A DNA stretch of 64,000 bases from Verrucomicrobiia bacterium. GTDB taxonomy: Bacteria; Verrucomicrobiota; Verrucomicrobiia; Palsa-1439. The stretch is taken from the NCBI GenBank assembly GCA_035577545.1, contig DATLVI010000028.1, positions 81,228 through 145,227 on the forward strand, read 5' to 3'. Both the position numbers and the translations under genes were made by a program. The notes beneath the pieces were generated by a model that had not been told where the DNA came from, searched no databases, and saw only the letters and a list, made by a program, of their open reading frames with translations. Shown piece after piece: positions 45,134-55,842 of this stretch (the stretch's first letter is position 1; each line of letters opens with the position of its first letter).

Positions 45134-46333
45134 ATGGCGAAGCTTTCCATTAATGATTTGAAGGATTTTCGTAACCAGCGGGCGCTGGTCCGTGTGGATT
45201 ACAACGTCCCGCTCGACGAGAACGGTGGCATTACCGACGACAAACGCATCAAGGCAACCGTGCCGACGATTGACCATCTCGTTAAGGGCGGCGCAAAAGT
45301 CATTCTCTGTTCCCATCTCGGCCGTCCCAAGGGGAAACGCGATCCCAAGCAGAGCCTGCGGCCCGTCGCGCAACGCCTCGCCGAAATCCTCGGCCGTCCC
45401 GTCGCCTTCGTCGACGACTCTATCGGCGATAAAGTGGACAAAACCATCGGCATCATGCAGCCCGGCGATGTCGTTCTCCTGGAAAACCTGCGTTTTTACG
45501 CCGAGGAGGAAAAGAACGACGCGGCTTTCGCCGAGAAACTCGCGAAGAATGCTGATTTGTATGTGAACGACGCCTTCGGCTCCGCCCACCGCGCCCATGC
45601 CTCAACGGCAGGCGTCGCCCAGATCATCAATAAACGTGGGGGTAACTGCGTAGCCGGTTTCCTCATGGAAAAGGAATTGAAATACCTTGGAGGGGCACTT
45701 AGTTCCCCTGCAAGGCCGTTCGTTTGCATCCTCGGTGGGGCCAAGGTTTCGGACAAGATCGCCGTCATCGAGAATCTGCTGACGCAGGCTGATGCGATAC
45801 TTATCGGCGGCGCGATGGCATATACGTTCTTGAAGACACAAGGATTCGGGGTGGGGAATTCCCTCGTGGAGAATGACAAACTCGACCTGGCAAGGTCGCT
45901 CCTGGAGAAAGCCAAAGGGGAAAAGTTTCTACTGCCGAGCGACCACGTGCAGGCCACCAAGCCGACCGCTGGCGCTACGACGCGGATCACCGACGGGCCG
46001 AGTATTGAAGACGGCTGGTGCGGCGTGGATATCGGGCCCGATACCATCAAGCGCTACGTCAGGGAAATCAATTCGGCCAAGACCATCGTCTGGAACGGCC
46101 CGATGGGCATTTTTGAGATTCCCGAGTATTCAAACGGCACGTTTGAGGTTGCCCGGGCCGTAGCCGGGAACAAGGATGCGGTTTCGATTATCGGCGGCGG
46201 CGATAGCGCAAAGGCCGCGAAGAAGGCTGGCGTGGACAAGCAGGTTACATTTGTCAGCACCGGCGGCGGGGCATCGCTTGAGTTTTTGGAAGGAAAAGAA
46301 CTACCCGGCGTGGCCGCACTTAGCGACAAGTAA
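45134..46333 (+). CDS. pgk: Phosphoglycerate kinase
   Basis: The 399-residue protein is a complete bacterial [39 protein letters not shown], the substrate-binding [66 protein letters not shown] and the ADP-binding [15 protein letters not shown] near the C-terminus. It interconverts 1,3-bisphosphoglycerate and ADP with 3-phosphoglycerate and ATP. The ATG at 45134 is preferred over an upstream in-frame codon because it begins the conserved [10 protein letters not shown]. It leads pgk-tpiA-secG. Confidence 0.97.
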   Translation: MAKLSINDLKDFRNQRALVRVDYNVPLDENGGITDDKRIKATVPTIDHLVKGGAKVILCSHLGRPKGKRDPKQSLRPVAQRLAEILGRPVAFVDDSIGDKVDKTIGIMQPGDVVLLENLRFYAEEEKNDAAFAEKLAKNADLYVNDAFGSAHRAHASTAGVAQIINKRGGNCVAGFLMEKELKYLGGALSSPARPFVCILGGAKVSDKIAVIENLLTQADAILIGGAMAYTFLKTQGFGVGNSLVENDKLDLARSLLEKAKGEKFLLPSDHVQATKPTAGATTRITDGPSIEDGWCGVDIGPDTIKRYVREINSAKTIVWNGPMGIFEIPEYSNGTFEVARAVAGNKDAVSIIGGGDSAKAAKKAGVDKQVTFVSTGGGASLEFLEGKELPGVAALSDK

Positions 46334-46352
46334 TTATCAGTTTTGCTAACCA

Positions 46353-47123
46353 ATGAATTCAAATCGAAAACCCATTATCGCGGGCAACTGGAAGATGTAC
46401 AAGACAGCGGCGGAAGCCCTTGCTTTGGTTAGCGCACTCAAAGGCGAACTCGTCGGCGTAAGGGAATCGGATGTGGAGATTGTCGTATGTCCGCCGTTCA
46501 CGGCGCTTTACGCGGTGAGCACATTGCTGCAGGGCTCAATCATCCAGTTTGGCGCTCAAAACGTGCACTGGGAGAAGGAAGGCGCGTTCACGGGCGAAAT
46601 TGCCGCTCCAATGCTCAAGGAGTTGGCCGTCCGTTATGCCATCGTCGGTCACAGCGAGCGGCGCCAGTTCTTCGGCGAAACGAATGAAGGGGTCAATAAG
46701 CGCGCCAAGGCCGCACTGGCCAGCGGCATTCGCCCTATCATCTGTGTCGGCGAAATGCTCGCACAGCGCGAAGCAGGGCAGATGGAAGCGGTTGTGCGCG
46801 ACCATGTAACGAGCAGTCTTGCAGGTTTTACCAAAGATGCTATGCTCGACACCGTAATCGCGTATGAGCCTGTCTGGGCGATTGGCACGGGGAAAACGGC
46901 CACGCCGGCGCAGGCGCAGGAAGTACACGCGTTCATCCGCGAACTGCTCGCGGCAATGTTCGACTCGTCGACGGCCGACAAGGTGCGCATTCAGTATGGT
47001 GGCAGCGTAAAAGCGGCTAACGCGAAGGAATTGCTGGGTCAGGCCGACATCGACGGCGCACTGGTTGGCGGCGCAAGTCTGGAAGCAACAGGGTTCGCAG
47101 ACATCATTAAGGCGGCATTATAG
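46353..47123 (+). CDS. tpiA: Triosephosphate isomerase
   Basis: The 256-residue protein carries all catalytic landmarks: the N-terminal [14 protein letters not shown] with the active-site Lys, [34 protein letters not shown] with the catalytic His, [16 protein letters not shown] with the catalytic Glu and loop 6, and [17 protein letters not shown]. It interconverts dihydroxyacetone phosphate and glyceraldehyde 3-phosphate. It starts 19 bp after pgk and is followed by secG after 54 bp, a gene order common in bacteria. Confidence 0.97.
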   Translation: MNSNRKPIIAGNWKMYKTAAEALALVSALKGELVGVRESDVEIVVCPPFTALYAVSTLLQGSIIQFGAQNVHWEKEGAFTGEIAAPMLKELAVRYAIVGHSERRQFFGETNEGVNKRAKAALASGIRPIICVGEMLAQREAGQMEAVVRDHVTSSLAGFTKDAMLDTVIAYEPVWAIGTGKTATPAQAQEVHAFIRELLAAMFDSSTADKVRIQYGGSVKAANAKELLGQADIDGALVGGASLEATGFADIIKAAL

Positions 47124-47177
47124 TGGATGGGATTGGTGCGTGCGGTTTGAATCCGCCTGCAAACGAAAGAAAAAATC

Positions 47178-47621
47178 ATGAATATTCTGATTGGAATTCT
47201 AACGGTGGTGCATGTGCTGGTGGCATTGTTTGTCATCATACTGGTGCTGATGCAGAAGTCGTCTGAGCAGGGCGTCGGCGCGGCATTTGGCGGCGGCGTG
47301 ACCGAAACCGTCTTCGGCGCGGGCACAACCACTGCGCTGGTGCGCATGACGATTTATTGCGCGTGCGCCCTCCTGGCAACGACCTTGATCCTCGCCGTGT
47401 TGCATTCACACCGCGGAAAGGGAGGCGGCTCGCTGATGCAGCGCTCACTGATGACGACACCGATGGCGCCCGCGCCACAGTCGCCGTTCCCGCTTTCATC
47501 ACAGCCATCCGCACCAGCCTCAACCGAAACAGTCCCGGCCACGCCTGCAACCGCGACACAGGCCCCGGCTACGGAACCACAGCCGGCCGCGACCCCCGCT
47601 ACCCCAGAAAAGAAACCGTAA
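47178..47621 (+). CDS. secG: SecG, preprotein translocase subunit
   Basis: The 147-residue inner-membrane protein has two transmembrane segments (ILTVVHVLVALFVIILVLM and YCACALLATTLILAVLH) flanking the conserved QKSSEQGVGAAFGGGVTETV loop. The core is standard SecG; a ~60-residue Pro/Ala/Thr-rich C-terminal tail is longer than usual. SecG assists SecYE in translocation. It follows tpiA by 54 bp and precedes the peptide transporter genes by 18 bp. Confidence 0.94.
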   Translation: MNILIGILTVVHVLVALFVIILVLMQKSSEQGVGAAFGGGVTETVFGAGTTTALVRMTIYCACALLATTLILAVLHSHRGKGGGSLMQRSLMTTPMAPAPQSPFPLSSQPSAPASTETVPATPATATQAPATEPQPAATPATPEKKP

Positions 47622-47639
47622 GTTTCTTAACGCTTCACG

Positions 47640-49409
47640 ATGCGCCCGCCCTCGGCGACTTCACGGTTACTAACAACAGTTGTTGTCGCCGTGATGTTGG
47701 TCGGGTTCTTTGCGCGGGCTGCTCAGCTTCGCAATGACGTACTGTATTCTGTCGGGGCGGATTTCAAGGGGTTTGATCCCGCGGATTCCGGTGACGTGAT
47801 TTCCGCGGCCATGGTCAGTCGCGTGTATGAGGGGCTGTTGGAGTACGCCTATCTCGACCGGCCATACCGTGCGGAGCCGCGCCTGGCTGAGGCCATGCCG
47901 GAAGTTTCCGCAGACGGGCTCACGTATACATTCCACATCAAGAAGGGTGTCCACTTCAGTGACGATCCCTGCTTCCCGGGCCGCAAGGGACGGGAAGTAA
48001 CAGCCGTCGACTTCGTGTACTCGTTTACCCGTGTGCTTGATCCGAAGGTGGAATCGACCGGCGATTGGATTTTTGTCAATCACGTGGCCGGCGCGAAAGA
48101 GTGGGTCGCGAAAGGCGATCCAACAGCAAAGATACCTGGCTTTGTCGCGGCGGACCGGTACACGTTACAGATCAAATTGCGGCAGCCATATCCGCAATTG
48201 ATCTGGGTGTTGACGATGCCCTACGCGTTCGTGATTCCGCATGAAGCGGTCGAACATTACGGCAGAGAATTCCGGAGCCATCCGGTCGGCACGGGCCCGT
48301 ACGTACTGAAGGATTGGCGGTTCAATTATCGCGTTGAGTTCGTCCGCAACCCATCGTTCAACGGCCAGTCGTACCCGACCACTGGCGAACCCGCCGACCG
48401 CGAAGCGGGATTGCTCGAGGATGCCGGCAAGCCATTACCCCTGACGGATCGAGTGGTCGATTATGAAATCCAGGAGTTTTACACAATCTGGCAGATGTTT
48501 CTTGGTGGGCAGATCGCCTCGACCGGCATCAGCAAGGATTACTTCGAGAAGGTCATCAACCCCCAGCTCGAATTGTCTGACGCGTTGAAGAAACGCGGCG
48601 TACGTCTCTACAAAACGCCGGAGATGTCCTTGTGGTATATCGCATTTAACATGAAGGACCCGCTCATTGGCGCGTCACCCGACCCGGTTATCAACGAAAA
48701 GCATAAAAAGATTCGTCAGGCGTTCGCGCTGGCCATTGACGTGGATCAATACTGCACGGTCATTCACAACAATCGAGAAACCCCGGCGAATACCATCTTA
48801 CCGGCCGGACTCGCTGGCCATACAGAAACTCCGTATCCCTATCGGTTCAATCGTGCCCGCGCAAAGCAATTACTCGCCGAAGCAGGATATCCCGATGGAC
48901 GTGACGCCAACGGAAACCCCTTGCGCCTGACGATGATCAGCTCCGGTGCGGGCAGTACGGAGGCGCGGCAGCAGGGAGAGTTCTTAGTGGAGCAATTGCA
49001 CGCCATCGGCATAGAACTCCTCTCGCAGCAGTTGAGCTTTGCCGAGTACCTGCGCCGCGAGCATGACGGCGAGATGCAGGTCATTTATGCCGGTTGGATC
49101 GCTGACTATCCCGACGGCCAGAATTTTCTCCAATTGTTGTACGGCCCGAACAAAACTCCCGGCGTGAACTTCTGCGATTATCAAAATGACGAATTTGACC
49201 GGCTTTACGAAAAGGTTCTGACGATGCAAGACTCGCCCGAACGGTCCGCGCTCTATGAAAAAATGTCGAATATTGCCATCGCAGACTGCCCGTGGGCATT
49301 GATGACGTATTCGCTGGCGTATGGGTTGTTCCAACCGTGGTTCCAAAACTACAAGCCGCACGCCTTCCCGTATCCAAACGCAAAGTTCTACAAGGTACTG
49401 CCACACTGA
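47640..49409 (+). CDS. Peptide ABC transporter substrate-binding protein (DppA/OppA type)
   Basis: The 589-residue protein has a signal peptide (LLTTVVVAVMLVGFFARAA) followed by an SBP_bac_5 domain: DVLYSVGADFKGFDPADSG, SRVYEGLLEYAYLDRPYR, FHIKKGVHFSDDPCFPGRKG, TAVDFVYSFTRVLDP, VGTGPYVLKDWRFNY and QIEYAGWIADYPD-like VIYAGWIADYPDGQNFL. It is exported to the periplasm and captures oligopeptides or similar ligands. The permease gene starts 4 bp after the stop, so the five ABC genes form one operon. The insert around PCFPGRKGREVT is not seen in all homologues. Confidence 0.9.
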   Translation: MRPPSATSRLLTTVVVAVMLVGFFARAAQLRNDVLYSVGADFKGFDPADSGDVISAAMVSRVYEGLLEYAYLDRPYRAEPRLAEAMPEVSADGLTYTFHIKKGVHFSDDPCFPGRKGREVTAVDFVYSFTRVLDPKVESTGDWIFVNHVAGAKEWVAKGDPTAKIPGFVAADRYTLQIKLRQPYPQLIWVLTMPYAFVIPHEAVEHYGREFRSHPVGTGPYVLKDWRFNYRVEFVRNPSFNGQSYPTTGEPADREAGLLEDAGKPLPLTDRVVDYEIQEFYTIWQMFLGGQIASTGISKDYFEKVINPQLELSDALKKRGVRLYKTPEMSLWYIAFNMKDPLIGASPDPVINEKHKKIRQAFALAIDVDQYCTVIHNNRETPANTILPAGLAGHTETPYPYRFNRARAKQLLAEAGYPDGRDANGNPLRLTMISSGAGSTEARQQGEFLVEQLHAIGIELLSQQLSFAEYLRREHDGEMQVIYAGWIADYPDGQNFLQLLYGPNKTPGVNFCDYQNDEFDRLYEKVLTMQDSPERSALYEKMSNIAIADCPWALMTYSLAYGLFQPWFQNYKPHAFPYPNAKFYKVLPH

Positions 49410-49413
49410 CACC

Positions 49414-50370
49414 ATGGCTGCCTACATCTTTCGCCGCCTGATTTCCGTGGTGCCGATTTCATTGGGCGTGCTTTTTGTGACGTTTCTATTGTTTCGCGTC
49501 ATCGGCGGCAATCCGGCGTATCGAATCGCGGGCAAAAACGCGACACCCGCAAAAATCGCGCAGATTACCCATGACCGCGGTTATGACCAGCCGTATTTTC
49601 TAAACTTCAAAGATTTCCCCCGGCAACTGTTCCACGCACAATTTCCCCGTCTTGTCCGCAGTATTTTGCGGGGCGACTTCGGCGAGTCGATTACCAATAA
49701 GATGCGCGTCAGCGAGTTGCTGCGCGCGGGGATCCTCCCATCGCTGTGCGTAACAACACCGCTATTCATAGTGGATTTATGCCTGGCGGTGGGACTGGCA
49801 CTGTTGGCGGCCTATTTTCGCGGAACGTGGATCGACCGCTCGCTGGTGGTCGGAGCGGTTATGGCGATGAGCATCAGCGAGATTGTGTATATCATGATCG
49901 CGCAGTATTGGCTGGCCAGCGAATGGCGGGTTTTTCCCGTCTGGGGCTTCGAAGGACCGCAATATCTGGTGCTGCCGGTGCTTATCGGGGTTGTCGCCGG
50001 CGTGGGCGGTGGCGTGCGGTTCTACCGGACGGTCATGCTCGACGAAATCTACCAGGATTACGTCCGTACCGCGCGCGCGAAGGGCGTATCGCCTCCACGG
50101 GTCTTGTTCCATCACGTGTTGCGCAACGCGCTAATCCCAATTCTGACCAATGTGATCGTTGCACTCCCGTTCCTGTATACCGGCGCGCTGTTGCTCGAAA
50201 GCTTCTTCGGAATCCCCGGCCTGGGTCGATTACTCGTCACTTCCATCTCCAATGGTGATGAAGACATCATTTTTGCCGAGACATTCATTGGGGCCGTACT
50301 GTTCGTCCTGGCCAATACGGTCACGGACATCGCGTATACATGGGCAGATCCTCGTATCCGATTGAAATAA
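49414..50370 (+). CDS. Peptide ABC transporter permease (DppB/OppB type)
   Basis: The 318-residue inner-membrane protein has six transmembrane segments, starting YIFRRLISVVPISLGVLFVT. It has the permease EAA-like loop at DEIYQDYVRTARAKGVSPPR, followed by VLFHHVLRNALIPILTNV and LESFFGIPGLGRLLV. FLLFRVIGGNPAYRI and HDRGYDQPYFLNF fit the BPD_transp_1 N-terminal region. It pairs with the next gene to form the membrane channel. The ATG at 49414 lies 4 bp after the binding-protein stop. Confidence 0.93.
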   Translation: MAAYIFRRLISVVPISLGVLFVTFLLFRVIGGNPAYRIAGKNATPAKIAQITHDRGYDQPYFLNFKDFPRQLFHAQFPRLVRSILRGDFGESITNKMRVSELLRAGILPSLCVTTPLFIVDLCLAVGLALLAAYFRGTWIDRSLVVGAVMAMSISEIVYIMIAQYWLASEWRVFPVWGFEGPQYLVLPVLIGVVAGVGGGVRFYRTVMLDEIYQDYVRTARAKGVSPPRVLFHHVLRNALIPILTNVIVALPFLYTGALLLESFFGIPGLGRLLVTSISNGDEDIIFAETFIGAVLFVLANTVTDIAYTWADPRIRLK

Positions 50371-50371
50371 C

Positions 50372-51328
50372 ATGAACACCCGAGCCAACAGACCAGAAAG
50401 CTTGTGGATGATCGCGTGGCAGCAATTGCGCCGCAACCGACTCGCAATGGCCTGCCTTGCCATCCTGATCGTGTACACCGGTGTCTGGCTGTACGCCGAA
50501 GGCACGTTCTGGTTCGCCCGGTTGCGCGACGTGACGCCGGCCTACCGGGTTTCCAACTATGCGATCCGGAACCAGCCGCCGAGTACGGCTCATTGGTTGG
50601 GCACCAATTATGCCGGTCGCGACAACTTTGTGCAGGTCGTGCAAGGCACGCGCATCGCGTTCGAGATTGCGGTCCTCACGTCGGTCATTGTCATCCCTCT
50701 CGGCTTTTTCCTTGGTGCGTTGGCGGGTTATTTCGGGAGGACCATCGACACCGCGATCGTCTATTTGTTCAGCGTGGTCGGCAGCGTACCGGATATCCTC
50801 CTCATCACGGCAATCTCGTACGTGGTGCGCGGCGTTGTGGAGCGCAGCCCTTCCATGCAAACCGTCACGCGGTATATCGACAGCGGACTACTCGCCGTAT
50901 GTGTTGGCCTGGGCTTTACTGGCTGGGTCGGTCTGTGCCGAATTATCCGCGCTGAATACCTCAAACACCGCGAACGCCAGTACGTTCTCGCCGCGCGATC
51001 ACTGGGCGCGAGCAACATGGCCATCATGTTCCGCCATATCGCGCCGAATGTTTCACATTTGATCATCATCAATTTCTCCCTGCGTTTTCCGGGGTTGATC
51101 CTGACGGAAGCCGTGCTGAGCTACCTCGGCGTCGGCATTGCCAATGAGCCAAGCTGGGGCGCGATCATCAATGACGCCAAGCAACGCCTGTGGCTCGGCA
51201 ATTGGTGGGAACTGGCTGGTGCGACGGCGGCGATGTTCTTTCTCGTCCTGGCCTTGAACCTGTTTGGCGACGCCCTGCGCGACGCGCTTGACCCGAAACT
51301 CCGAACCGCAGAAGCTGGTGCTGCATGA
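50372..51328 (+). CDS. Peptide ABC transporter permease (DppC/OppC type)
   Basis: The 318-residue permease has the N-terminal OppC signature (SLWMIAWQQLRRNRLAMACL) and GTNYAGRDNFVQVVQGTRIA. The coupling loop is EYLKHRERQYVLAARSLGAS followed by HIAPNVSHLIIINFSLRFPG and EAVLSYLGVGIANEPSWG. A longer than usual stretch (SYVVRGVVERSPSMQTVTRY) lies between two segments. It starts 1 bp after dppB-like stop and its stop overlaps the ATPase start (ATGA). Confidence 0.93.
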   Translation: MNTRANRPESLWMIAWQQLRRNRLAMACLAILIVYTGVWLYAEGTFWFARLRDVTPAYRVSNYAIRNQPPSTAHWLGTNYAGRDNFVQVVQGTRIAFEIAVLTSVIVIPLGFFLGALAGYFGRTIDTAIVYLFSVVGSVPDILLITAISYVVRGVVERSPSMQTVTRYIDSGLLAVCVGLGFTGWVGLCRIIRAEYLKHRERQYVLAARSLGASNMAIMFRHIAPNVSHLIIINFSLRFPGLILTEAVLSYLGVGIANEPSWGAIINDAKQRLWLGNWWELAGATAAMFFLVLALNLFGDALRDALDPKLRTAEAGAA

Positions 51329-52317
51329 GCGCGATACTGGACGTCCAGAATTTGCAGATCAGCTTCTTCACCGACGAAGGTGAAGTTCACGCTGTCGATG
51401 GGGTGAGCTTCACGATCAAGCGTGGCGAGACACTCGCGTTGGTCGGCGAGAGCGGCTGCGGCAAGAGCGTCACGGCGCTTTCGTTGGCTAAGCTCGTGGC
51501 CACGCCGCCGGGTGTTTATAAGGGCGGGGAAATCCTCTTCGAAGGCGAGGACGTCCTGAAGATGGACAAGGAGCGGTTGCGCTCGATTCGCGGCGCGAAG
51601 ATTTCCTACGTTTTCCAGGAACCAGCAACATCGTTGAATCCCGTTTTTCGCATCGGCTATCAAATCAAGGAAGTGCTCCAGTTGCATCGCCGGAAGGATG
51701 CGACCGACGCGGAAGTCGCCCGCCTCCTCAAACTCGTCAACATCTCCGACCCCGAGCGGCGCATGCGGGATTATCCGCACCAACTCAGCGGCGGCATGCA
51801 ACAACGCGTGATGATCGCGATGGCGCTCGCCTGCAATCCCGCGTTACTGGTCGCCGACGAACCAACCACGGCGCTGGATGTCACCATCCAGGCGCAGATT
51901 CTTGACCTGTTGAAAGATCTTAAGAAGAAGATTGGCATGAGCATCCTGCTGATCACGCACAACCTCGGCATCGTTGGCGACCTCGCCGACAACGTCGCCG
52001 TCATGTATGCGGGTCGCATCGTCGAGCAAGCGCCGGCGGCCACGCTCCTGCAAAAACCGCTGCATCCATACACGGTAGCGTTGATGCGCTCGATACCTCA
52101 ACTCGGTGCGCATAGGGATCGGCTCCATTCGATTCCCGGCTCCGTGCCGGACGCCACACGGCTGCCGGCGGGCTGCAAGTTCCAAGCGCGTTGTGACCGC
52201 GCGCAAGATGACTGCACGCGCGACCCCGAGCCGCAACTCGTCGAAGCCGATGGCAGCGCGCGCCGCGTACGCTGTCCCTACTGGGATAAACCGGAGTTGA
52301 AGAGGACAATTCGATGA
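51325..52317 (+). CDS. Peptide ABC transporter ATP-binding protein (DppD/OppD type)
   Basis: The 330-residue ATPase has Walker [10 protein letters not shown]-loop [12 protein letters not shown], signature [15 protein letters not shown], Walker [14 protein letters not shown] and H-loop [10 protein letters not shown]. The C-terminal oligo_HPY-type extension has [15 protein letters not shown]. It hydrolyses ATP to drive peptide uptake together with the DppF-type protein. It overlaps neighbours by 4 bp on both sides. Confidence 0.94.
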   Translation: MSAILDVQNLQISFFTDEGEVHAVDGVSFTIKRGETLALVGESGCGKSVTALSLAKLVATPPGVYKGGEILFEGEDVLKMDKERLRSIRGAKISYVFQEPATSLNPVFRIGYQIKEVLQLHRRKDATDAEVARLLKLVNISDPERRMRDYPHQLSGGMQQRVMIAMALACNPALLVADEPTTALDVTIQAQILDLLKDLKKKIGMSILLITHNLGIVGDLADNVAVMYAGRIVEQAPAATLLQKPLHPYTVALMRSIPQLGAHRDRLHSIPGSVPDATRLPAGCKFQARCDRAQDDCTRDPEPQLVEADGSARRVRCPYWDKPELKRTIR

Positions 52318-53237
52318 GCCTTGTCGAAATCAAAGGTCTCAAAACACATTTCCCCATCCGCGCAGGGGTCTTGCAGCGACCCATTGGCTGGGTGCGCGCT
52401 GTCGACGGCGTCAGCTTCGCGATCAACGAGGGTGAGACGGTGGGGCTAGTCGGGGAAAGTGGTTGCGGTAAAACCACGCTTGGAAGAACGATTCTACGAT
52501 TGATCGAACCCACAGCGGGCGAGATTTGGTTCGATGGAAGTGACATTACCAAACTCAACGGCGCCGACACGAAGCCTTTCCGTCGCAAAGCGCAGATGAT
52601 TTTCCAGGACCCATACGGTTCACTCAATCCGCGTATGACCGTCGGAACCATTATTGCCGAGCCGCTGCGCATTCACAAACTGTGTACCAATAAAAAGGCC
52701 GAGCGCGAACGCGTGGCAGAGTTGTTGCGCGCAGTGGGACTTTCTCCGGAGCATGCCAGGCGCTACCCGCACGAATTCAGCGGCGGCCAGCGGCAACGCA
52801 TCGGCATCGCGCGTGCACTCGCCGTGGAACCAAAATTCATCGTATGTGATGAACCGGTCAGCGCGCTGGACGTCAGTGTGCAGGCACAGATTATCAACCT
52901 GCTCCAGGAACTTCAGGAAAAGCTCAAGCTCACCTACCTGTTCATCGCCCACGATCTGGCAGTGGTCGAACACATTAGTGATCGCGTTCTCGTCATGTAC
53001 TACGGCAAACTCGTGGAGGAAGCCAGCGCTGACGAGATTTATACTCACCCCGTCCATCCCTACACGCAGGCCCTGCTATCGGCTGTCCCGACAGTCGACC
53101 CATCAAGAAGACACCAGCGGATCATCTGGCCACCCGAAGGCACGACACCAGAACAAGCCCGCGCTTTGCTTCAGGAGAAAAAACTCGATCGACGCGAAGT
53201 GCGACCGAATCACTGGGTGTTGCAGGAAGTTTCTTAA
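52314..53237 (+). CDS. Peptide ABC transporter ATP-binding protein (DppF/OppF type)
   Basis: The 307-residue ATPase shows Walker [10 protein letters not shown]-loop [17 protein letters not shown], signature [15 protein letters not shown], Walker [14 protein letters not shown] and H-loop [17 protein letters not shown]. The N-terminal [17 protein letters not shown] region and the C-terminal [15 protein letters not shown] are typical of OppF. It completes the five-gene uptake system; its stop overlaps the convergent glycerate kinase stop by 4 bp. Confidence 0.94.
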   Translation: MSLVEIKGLKTHFPIRAGVLQRPIGWVRAVDGVSFAINEGETVGLVGESGCGKTTLGRTILRLIEPTAGEIWFDGSDITKLNGADTKPFRRKAQMIFQDPYGSLNPRMTVGTIIAEPLRIHKLCTNKKAERERVAELLRAVGLSPEHARRYPHEFSGGQRQRIGIARALAVEPKFIVCDEPVSALDVSVQAQIINLLQELQEKLKLTYLFIAHDLAVVEHISDRVLVMYYGKLVEEASADEIYTHPVHPYTQALLSAVPTVDPSRRHQRIIWPPEGTTPEQARALLQEKKLDRREVRPNHWVLQEVS

Positions 53238-54355
53238 TCCACGATTCGCGCGGCCAATTCTCGTGCCGCCGAAGCGAGAAGTTCTTCGGCTCTCTCCAGC
53301 GCCTCATCCAGTTCCATTCCCCGTTTCATCGTCGACAGAGCCACCTCGATTCCCTCGCGCTGGTAAATCTCCTCGAGAACATGCACGCTGCCAGCCAGCA
53401 CTCCAACCTTCGCTCCATGTTTCGCCGCTAGTTTGGCGACACCGGACACGACTTTGCCGCGTAATGATTGGCCATCGAATCGACCTTCACCTGTAATAAC
53501 CCAATCAGCGTCGGCAAGTTCCACGTCCATTCCATTCGCGTGAATGACTGTCTCGACGCCCTGCGTGAGACGCGCGTCCATAAATGCCAATGCGCCCCCG
53601 GCCAGCCCACCGGCCGCACCCGCGCCGGGGATGGTTACGATGTCTTTGCCCAGTTGTTCCTGCGCCACTCTCCCCAAGTGTTGCAACCCGGCGTCGAGTC
53701 GCTCGACCATTGCCGGTGTCGCGCCTTTTTGTGGACCAAACACGCGAGCGGCGCCGTGCTCGCCGCAGAGTGGATTGTCCACGTCGCAGAGAACTTCCAC
53801 TACCGGAACCAGCAATTTACTCGGACGTTCGATCCGCGCAATCCGTTCCAACTCACCGCCACCGAAGCCGACAGATGTCCCCTGCGCATCCAGGAATCGC
53901 CAGCCAAATGCCATCGCTGCACCCACTCCGCCATCCACGGTGGCGCTGCCGCCAACTGCCAGCCAGATATGTTTCGCGCCGCGTTCAGTCGCGGCACGAA
54001 TCAACTCGCCGGTTCCGTAGGTGGTTGTGACCAAAGGGTTGTGTTGCTCGGACTTTAGGAGGATCAAGCCACTTGCGTTTGCCATCGCAATGACGGCCAT
54101 CGCTTCCTTTGGCAACCAGGCATACCGGGCAGTACAAGACATCCTGGGAAGTGGTCCCATGACTGGCAGGGAGATCCATTCACCCCCGAGTGTTGCCAGG
54201 AGAACTTCGTCCGTCCCGTCTCCGCCATCGGCCATCGGTTTCGTTACGACGTGCCATTCGGGCCGCACGGAGAGCAACGCATCGCGCACAATGTCACAGG
54301 CGCGGGGCGCGGTAAGGCTGCCTTTGAACTTGTCGAGCGCCACGATGATCTTCAC
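53234..54355 (-). CDS. Glycerate kinase (GarK/GlxK type)
   Basis: The 373-residue protein is a class II-type glycerate kinase: [63 protein letters not shown] (kept as GGSATVDGG and AAMAFGW), [20 protein letters not shown] and [20 protein letters not shown]. It phosphorylates glycerate with ATP, feeding glycolysis. The GTG at 54355 is the natural start because [12 protein letters not shown] is the family N-terminus. It could use glycerate from tartrate or glycerate metabolism (inference). It is convergent with the peptide transporter. Confidence 0.92.
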   Translation of the reverse strand: MKIIVALDKFKGSLTAPRACDIVRDALLSVRPEWHVVTKPMADGGDGTDEVLLATLGGEWISLPVMGPLPRMSCTARYAWLPKEAMAVIAMANASGLILLKSEQHNPLVTTTYGTGELIRAATERGAKHIWLAVGGSATVDGGVGAAMAFGWRFLDAQGTSVGFGGGELERIARIERPSKLLVPVVEVLCDVDNPLCGEHGAARVFGPQKGATPAMVERLDAGLQHLGRVAQEQLGKDIVTIPGAGAAGGLAGGALAFMDARLTQGVETVIHANGMDVELADADWVITGEGRFDGQSLRGKVVSGVAKLAAKHGAKVGVLAGSVHVLEEIYQREGIEVALSTMKRGMELDEALERAEELLASAARELAARIVD

Positions 54356-54394
54356 GGCGCGATTATAGGACGGGAATGCTTACTGCGAAACCAG

Positions 54395-55390
54395 TTAATC
54401 AGCGCGGTGAGAAGACGTTTCCAGACCACGCTTGTAAGCCAGGATTCCCTTGGCGATGGCTTCTGCAAGGCGACTACGGTACTCGGGATTCATCACCTGT
54501 TGTTCATCGATCTGGTTCGTCAAAAAACCGCCCTCAATCAGGATCGCGGGACAATTGGCATCTCGCAACACCTCAAACCGCGCCCGCCGCACCCCACGGT
54601 CGGCCGCGCCGGTGGCGCTGAGCGCTGCGGCGTGCACACAATGCGCGAGCCAAACATTCCGTTCATCCCAACGATTGCCGGTTTGCGCGTCGTTGCGGCG
54701 ACGCGCGTTGGCATCGTCCGTGGAGGCGCTACCGGCGGGCGTGAGGCAATACGTTTCGATCCCGTTCGCTGTCGGGCCACCAGAATTGAAGTGGATACTC
54801 ACAAAAACATCACCACCGTGTGCCAGGCAAAAGGCTGGACGCCCCTCCAACGGCGTAGTGCTGTCCGTCTCCCGCGTCAACAGCACCCGCACGCCGGCAT
54901 CGGCCAGGCGGCTGGCGACGTGACGGGCAACATCCAGCGTCCATTCCTTTTCCACATGCCCGCTCAAACCACGTGCACCGGTGTCCGCGCCGCCGTGACC
55001 AGGATCCAGGATGATCGTGCGTATCGACGTTTTCGTGGCTAAGGACGGCGGACGGAGAACGGGAGCGATGGTCTTACTTACATCGTCGGCGCGAATCCAA
55101 AGAGCCCCTCGTTGCGCGAGAACCGGTGCGCTTAGCCAATGGATGATCCCATTCAGATGAATATCGCGATGGTCCGCTTCGACCGCGAGTTCGGCGCTGC
55201 CGGTTCGGTAGTCGGCGCGGCTCACATTCTGGCTGCGGTCGTGCCCCAATTCATAGACCGATGCCAATTGACGGATGGCGACATATTGGCCACCAGACAG
55301 GCGATGTTGGGGAACAACTTGTGAGTCCGTGGAGGATCCGAGAGCGGCGCAGGCGAAGACCGAGACAATCAGTGCGTGTGGCCGGTGCAT
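54395..55390 (-). CDS. N-acetylmuramoyl-L-alanine amidase (Amidase_3)
   Basis: From the ATG at 55390 the protein has 331 residues with an Ala-rich signal peptide (HALIVSVFACAALGS). Residues ~30-120 form a small beta domain (YVAIRQLASVYELG), comparable to copper-amine-oxidase-N-like or AMIN-type repeats. The zinc amidase domain has TIILDPGHGGADTGA (first His), KEWTLDVARHVA (Glu), VFVSIHFNSGG (second His) and CPAILIEGGFLTN (catalytic Glu). It would cleave peptide stems from murein. It overlaps the MerC gene start region by 22 bp and is the last gene of the minus-strand locus; a link with that locus is not obvious. Confidence 0.88.
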   Translation of the reverse strand: MHRPHALIVSVFACAALGSSTDSQVVPQHRLSGGQYVAIRQLASVYELGHDRSQNVSRADYRTGSAELAVEADHRDIHLNGIIHWLSAPVLAQRGALWIRADDVSKTIAPVLRPPSLATKTSIRTIILDPGHGGADTGARGLSGHVEKEWTLDVARHVASRLADAGVRVLLTRETDSTTPLEGRPAFCLAHGGDVFVSIHFNSGGPTANGIETYCLTPAGSASTDDANARRRNDAQTGNRWDERNVWLAHCVHAAALSATGAADRGVRRARFEVLRDANCPAILIEGGFLTNQIDEQQVMNPEYRSRLAEAIAKGILAYKRGLETSSHRAD

Positions 55391-55842
55391 TGGCAGAGCC
55401 GTCGGTCTTTCCACAGGGCATAGGCCATGAGCAACGGCCCGGCAATGACCAGTGTCTGCGCGACAAATGGGCCAAGTTGAAACGCAGCAAACCGGCCGGT
55501 GGCATTCATGACCAAACCGGCCAACACCAGACAGAGAGGCATGGCATCCCGATGATGCCGCAAGCTCAGCAGGCAACCGCCCAGGCCAAATACCGCCGCC
55601 ACACCCAGCACGAGCGCATCCATGATTCGACTCCAATGGATCCACGACAATACGGGAAAGAAAATCAGCACGATAGGCATGACCATGCAATGTACGGCAC
55701 AGGTCGCTGACAACCAGATTCCCAGGCGATCCAGTTTCGCATGAGTGTGGGGCCGTGGCGAATCAGGGGAAGCAACCGGCTTCAGGGAAATGCGCTCACT
55801 TCCCATGTGCGGTTTGTAGACGGTTGGAGTTTCCGCGTTCAT
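55369..55842 (-). CDS. MerC-domain inner-membrane protein
   Basis: The 157-residue protein starts at ATG 55842, overlapping the DUF3299 gene by 4 bp. After a soluble N-terminus with PRPHTHAKLDRLG come four transmembrane segments, the first holding the metal-binding pair ATCAVHCMVMP (Cys-x-x-x-Cys region), then FFPVLSWIHWSRI, HHRDAMPLCLVLAGL and VIAGPLLMAYALWK. The C-terminus ends CQCTGHTH, another putative metal site. MerC domain proteins transport mercuric or other soft metal ions; here zinc or copper is more likely given the neighbours (inference). Confidence 0.85.
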   Translation of the reverse strand: MNAETPTVYKPHMGSERISLKPVASPDSPRPHTHAKLDRLGIWLSATCAVHCMVMPIVLIFFPVLSWIHWSRIMDALVLGVAAVFGLGGCLLSLRHHRDAMPLCLVLAGLVMNATGRFAAFQLGPFVAQTLVIAGPLLMAYALWKDRRLCQCTGHTH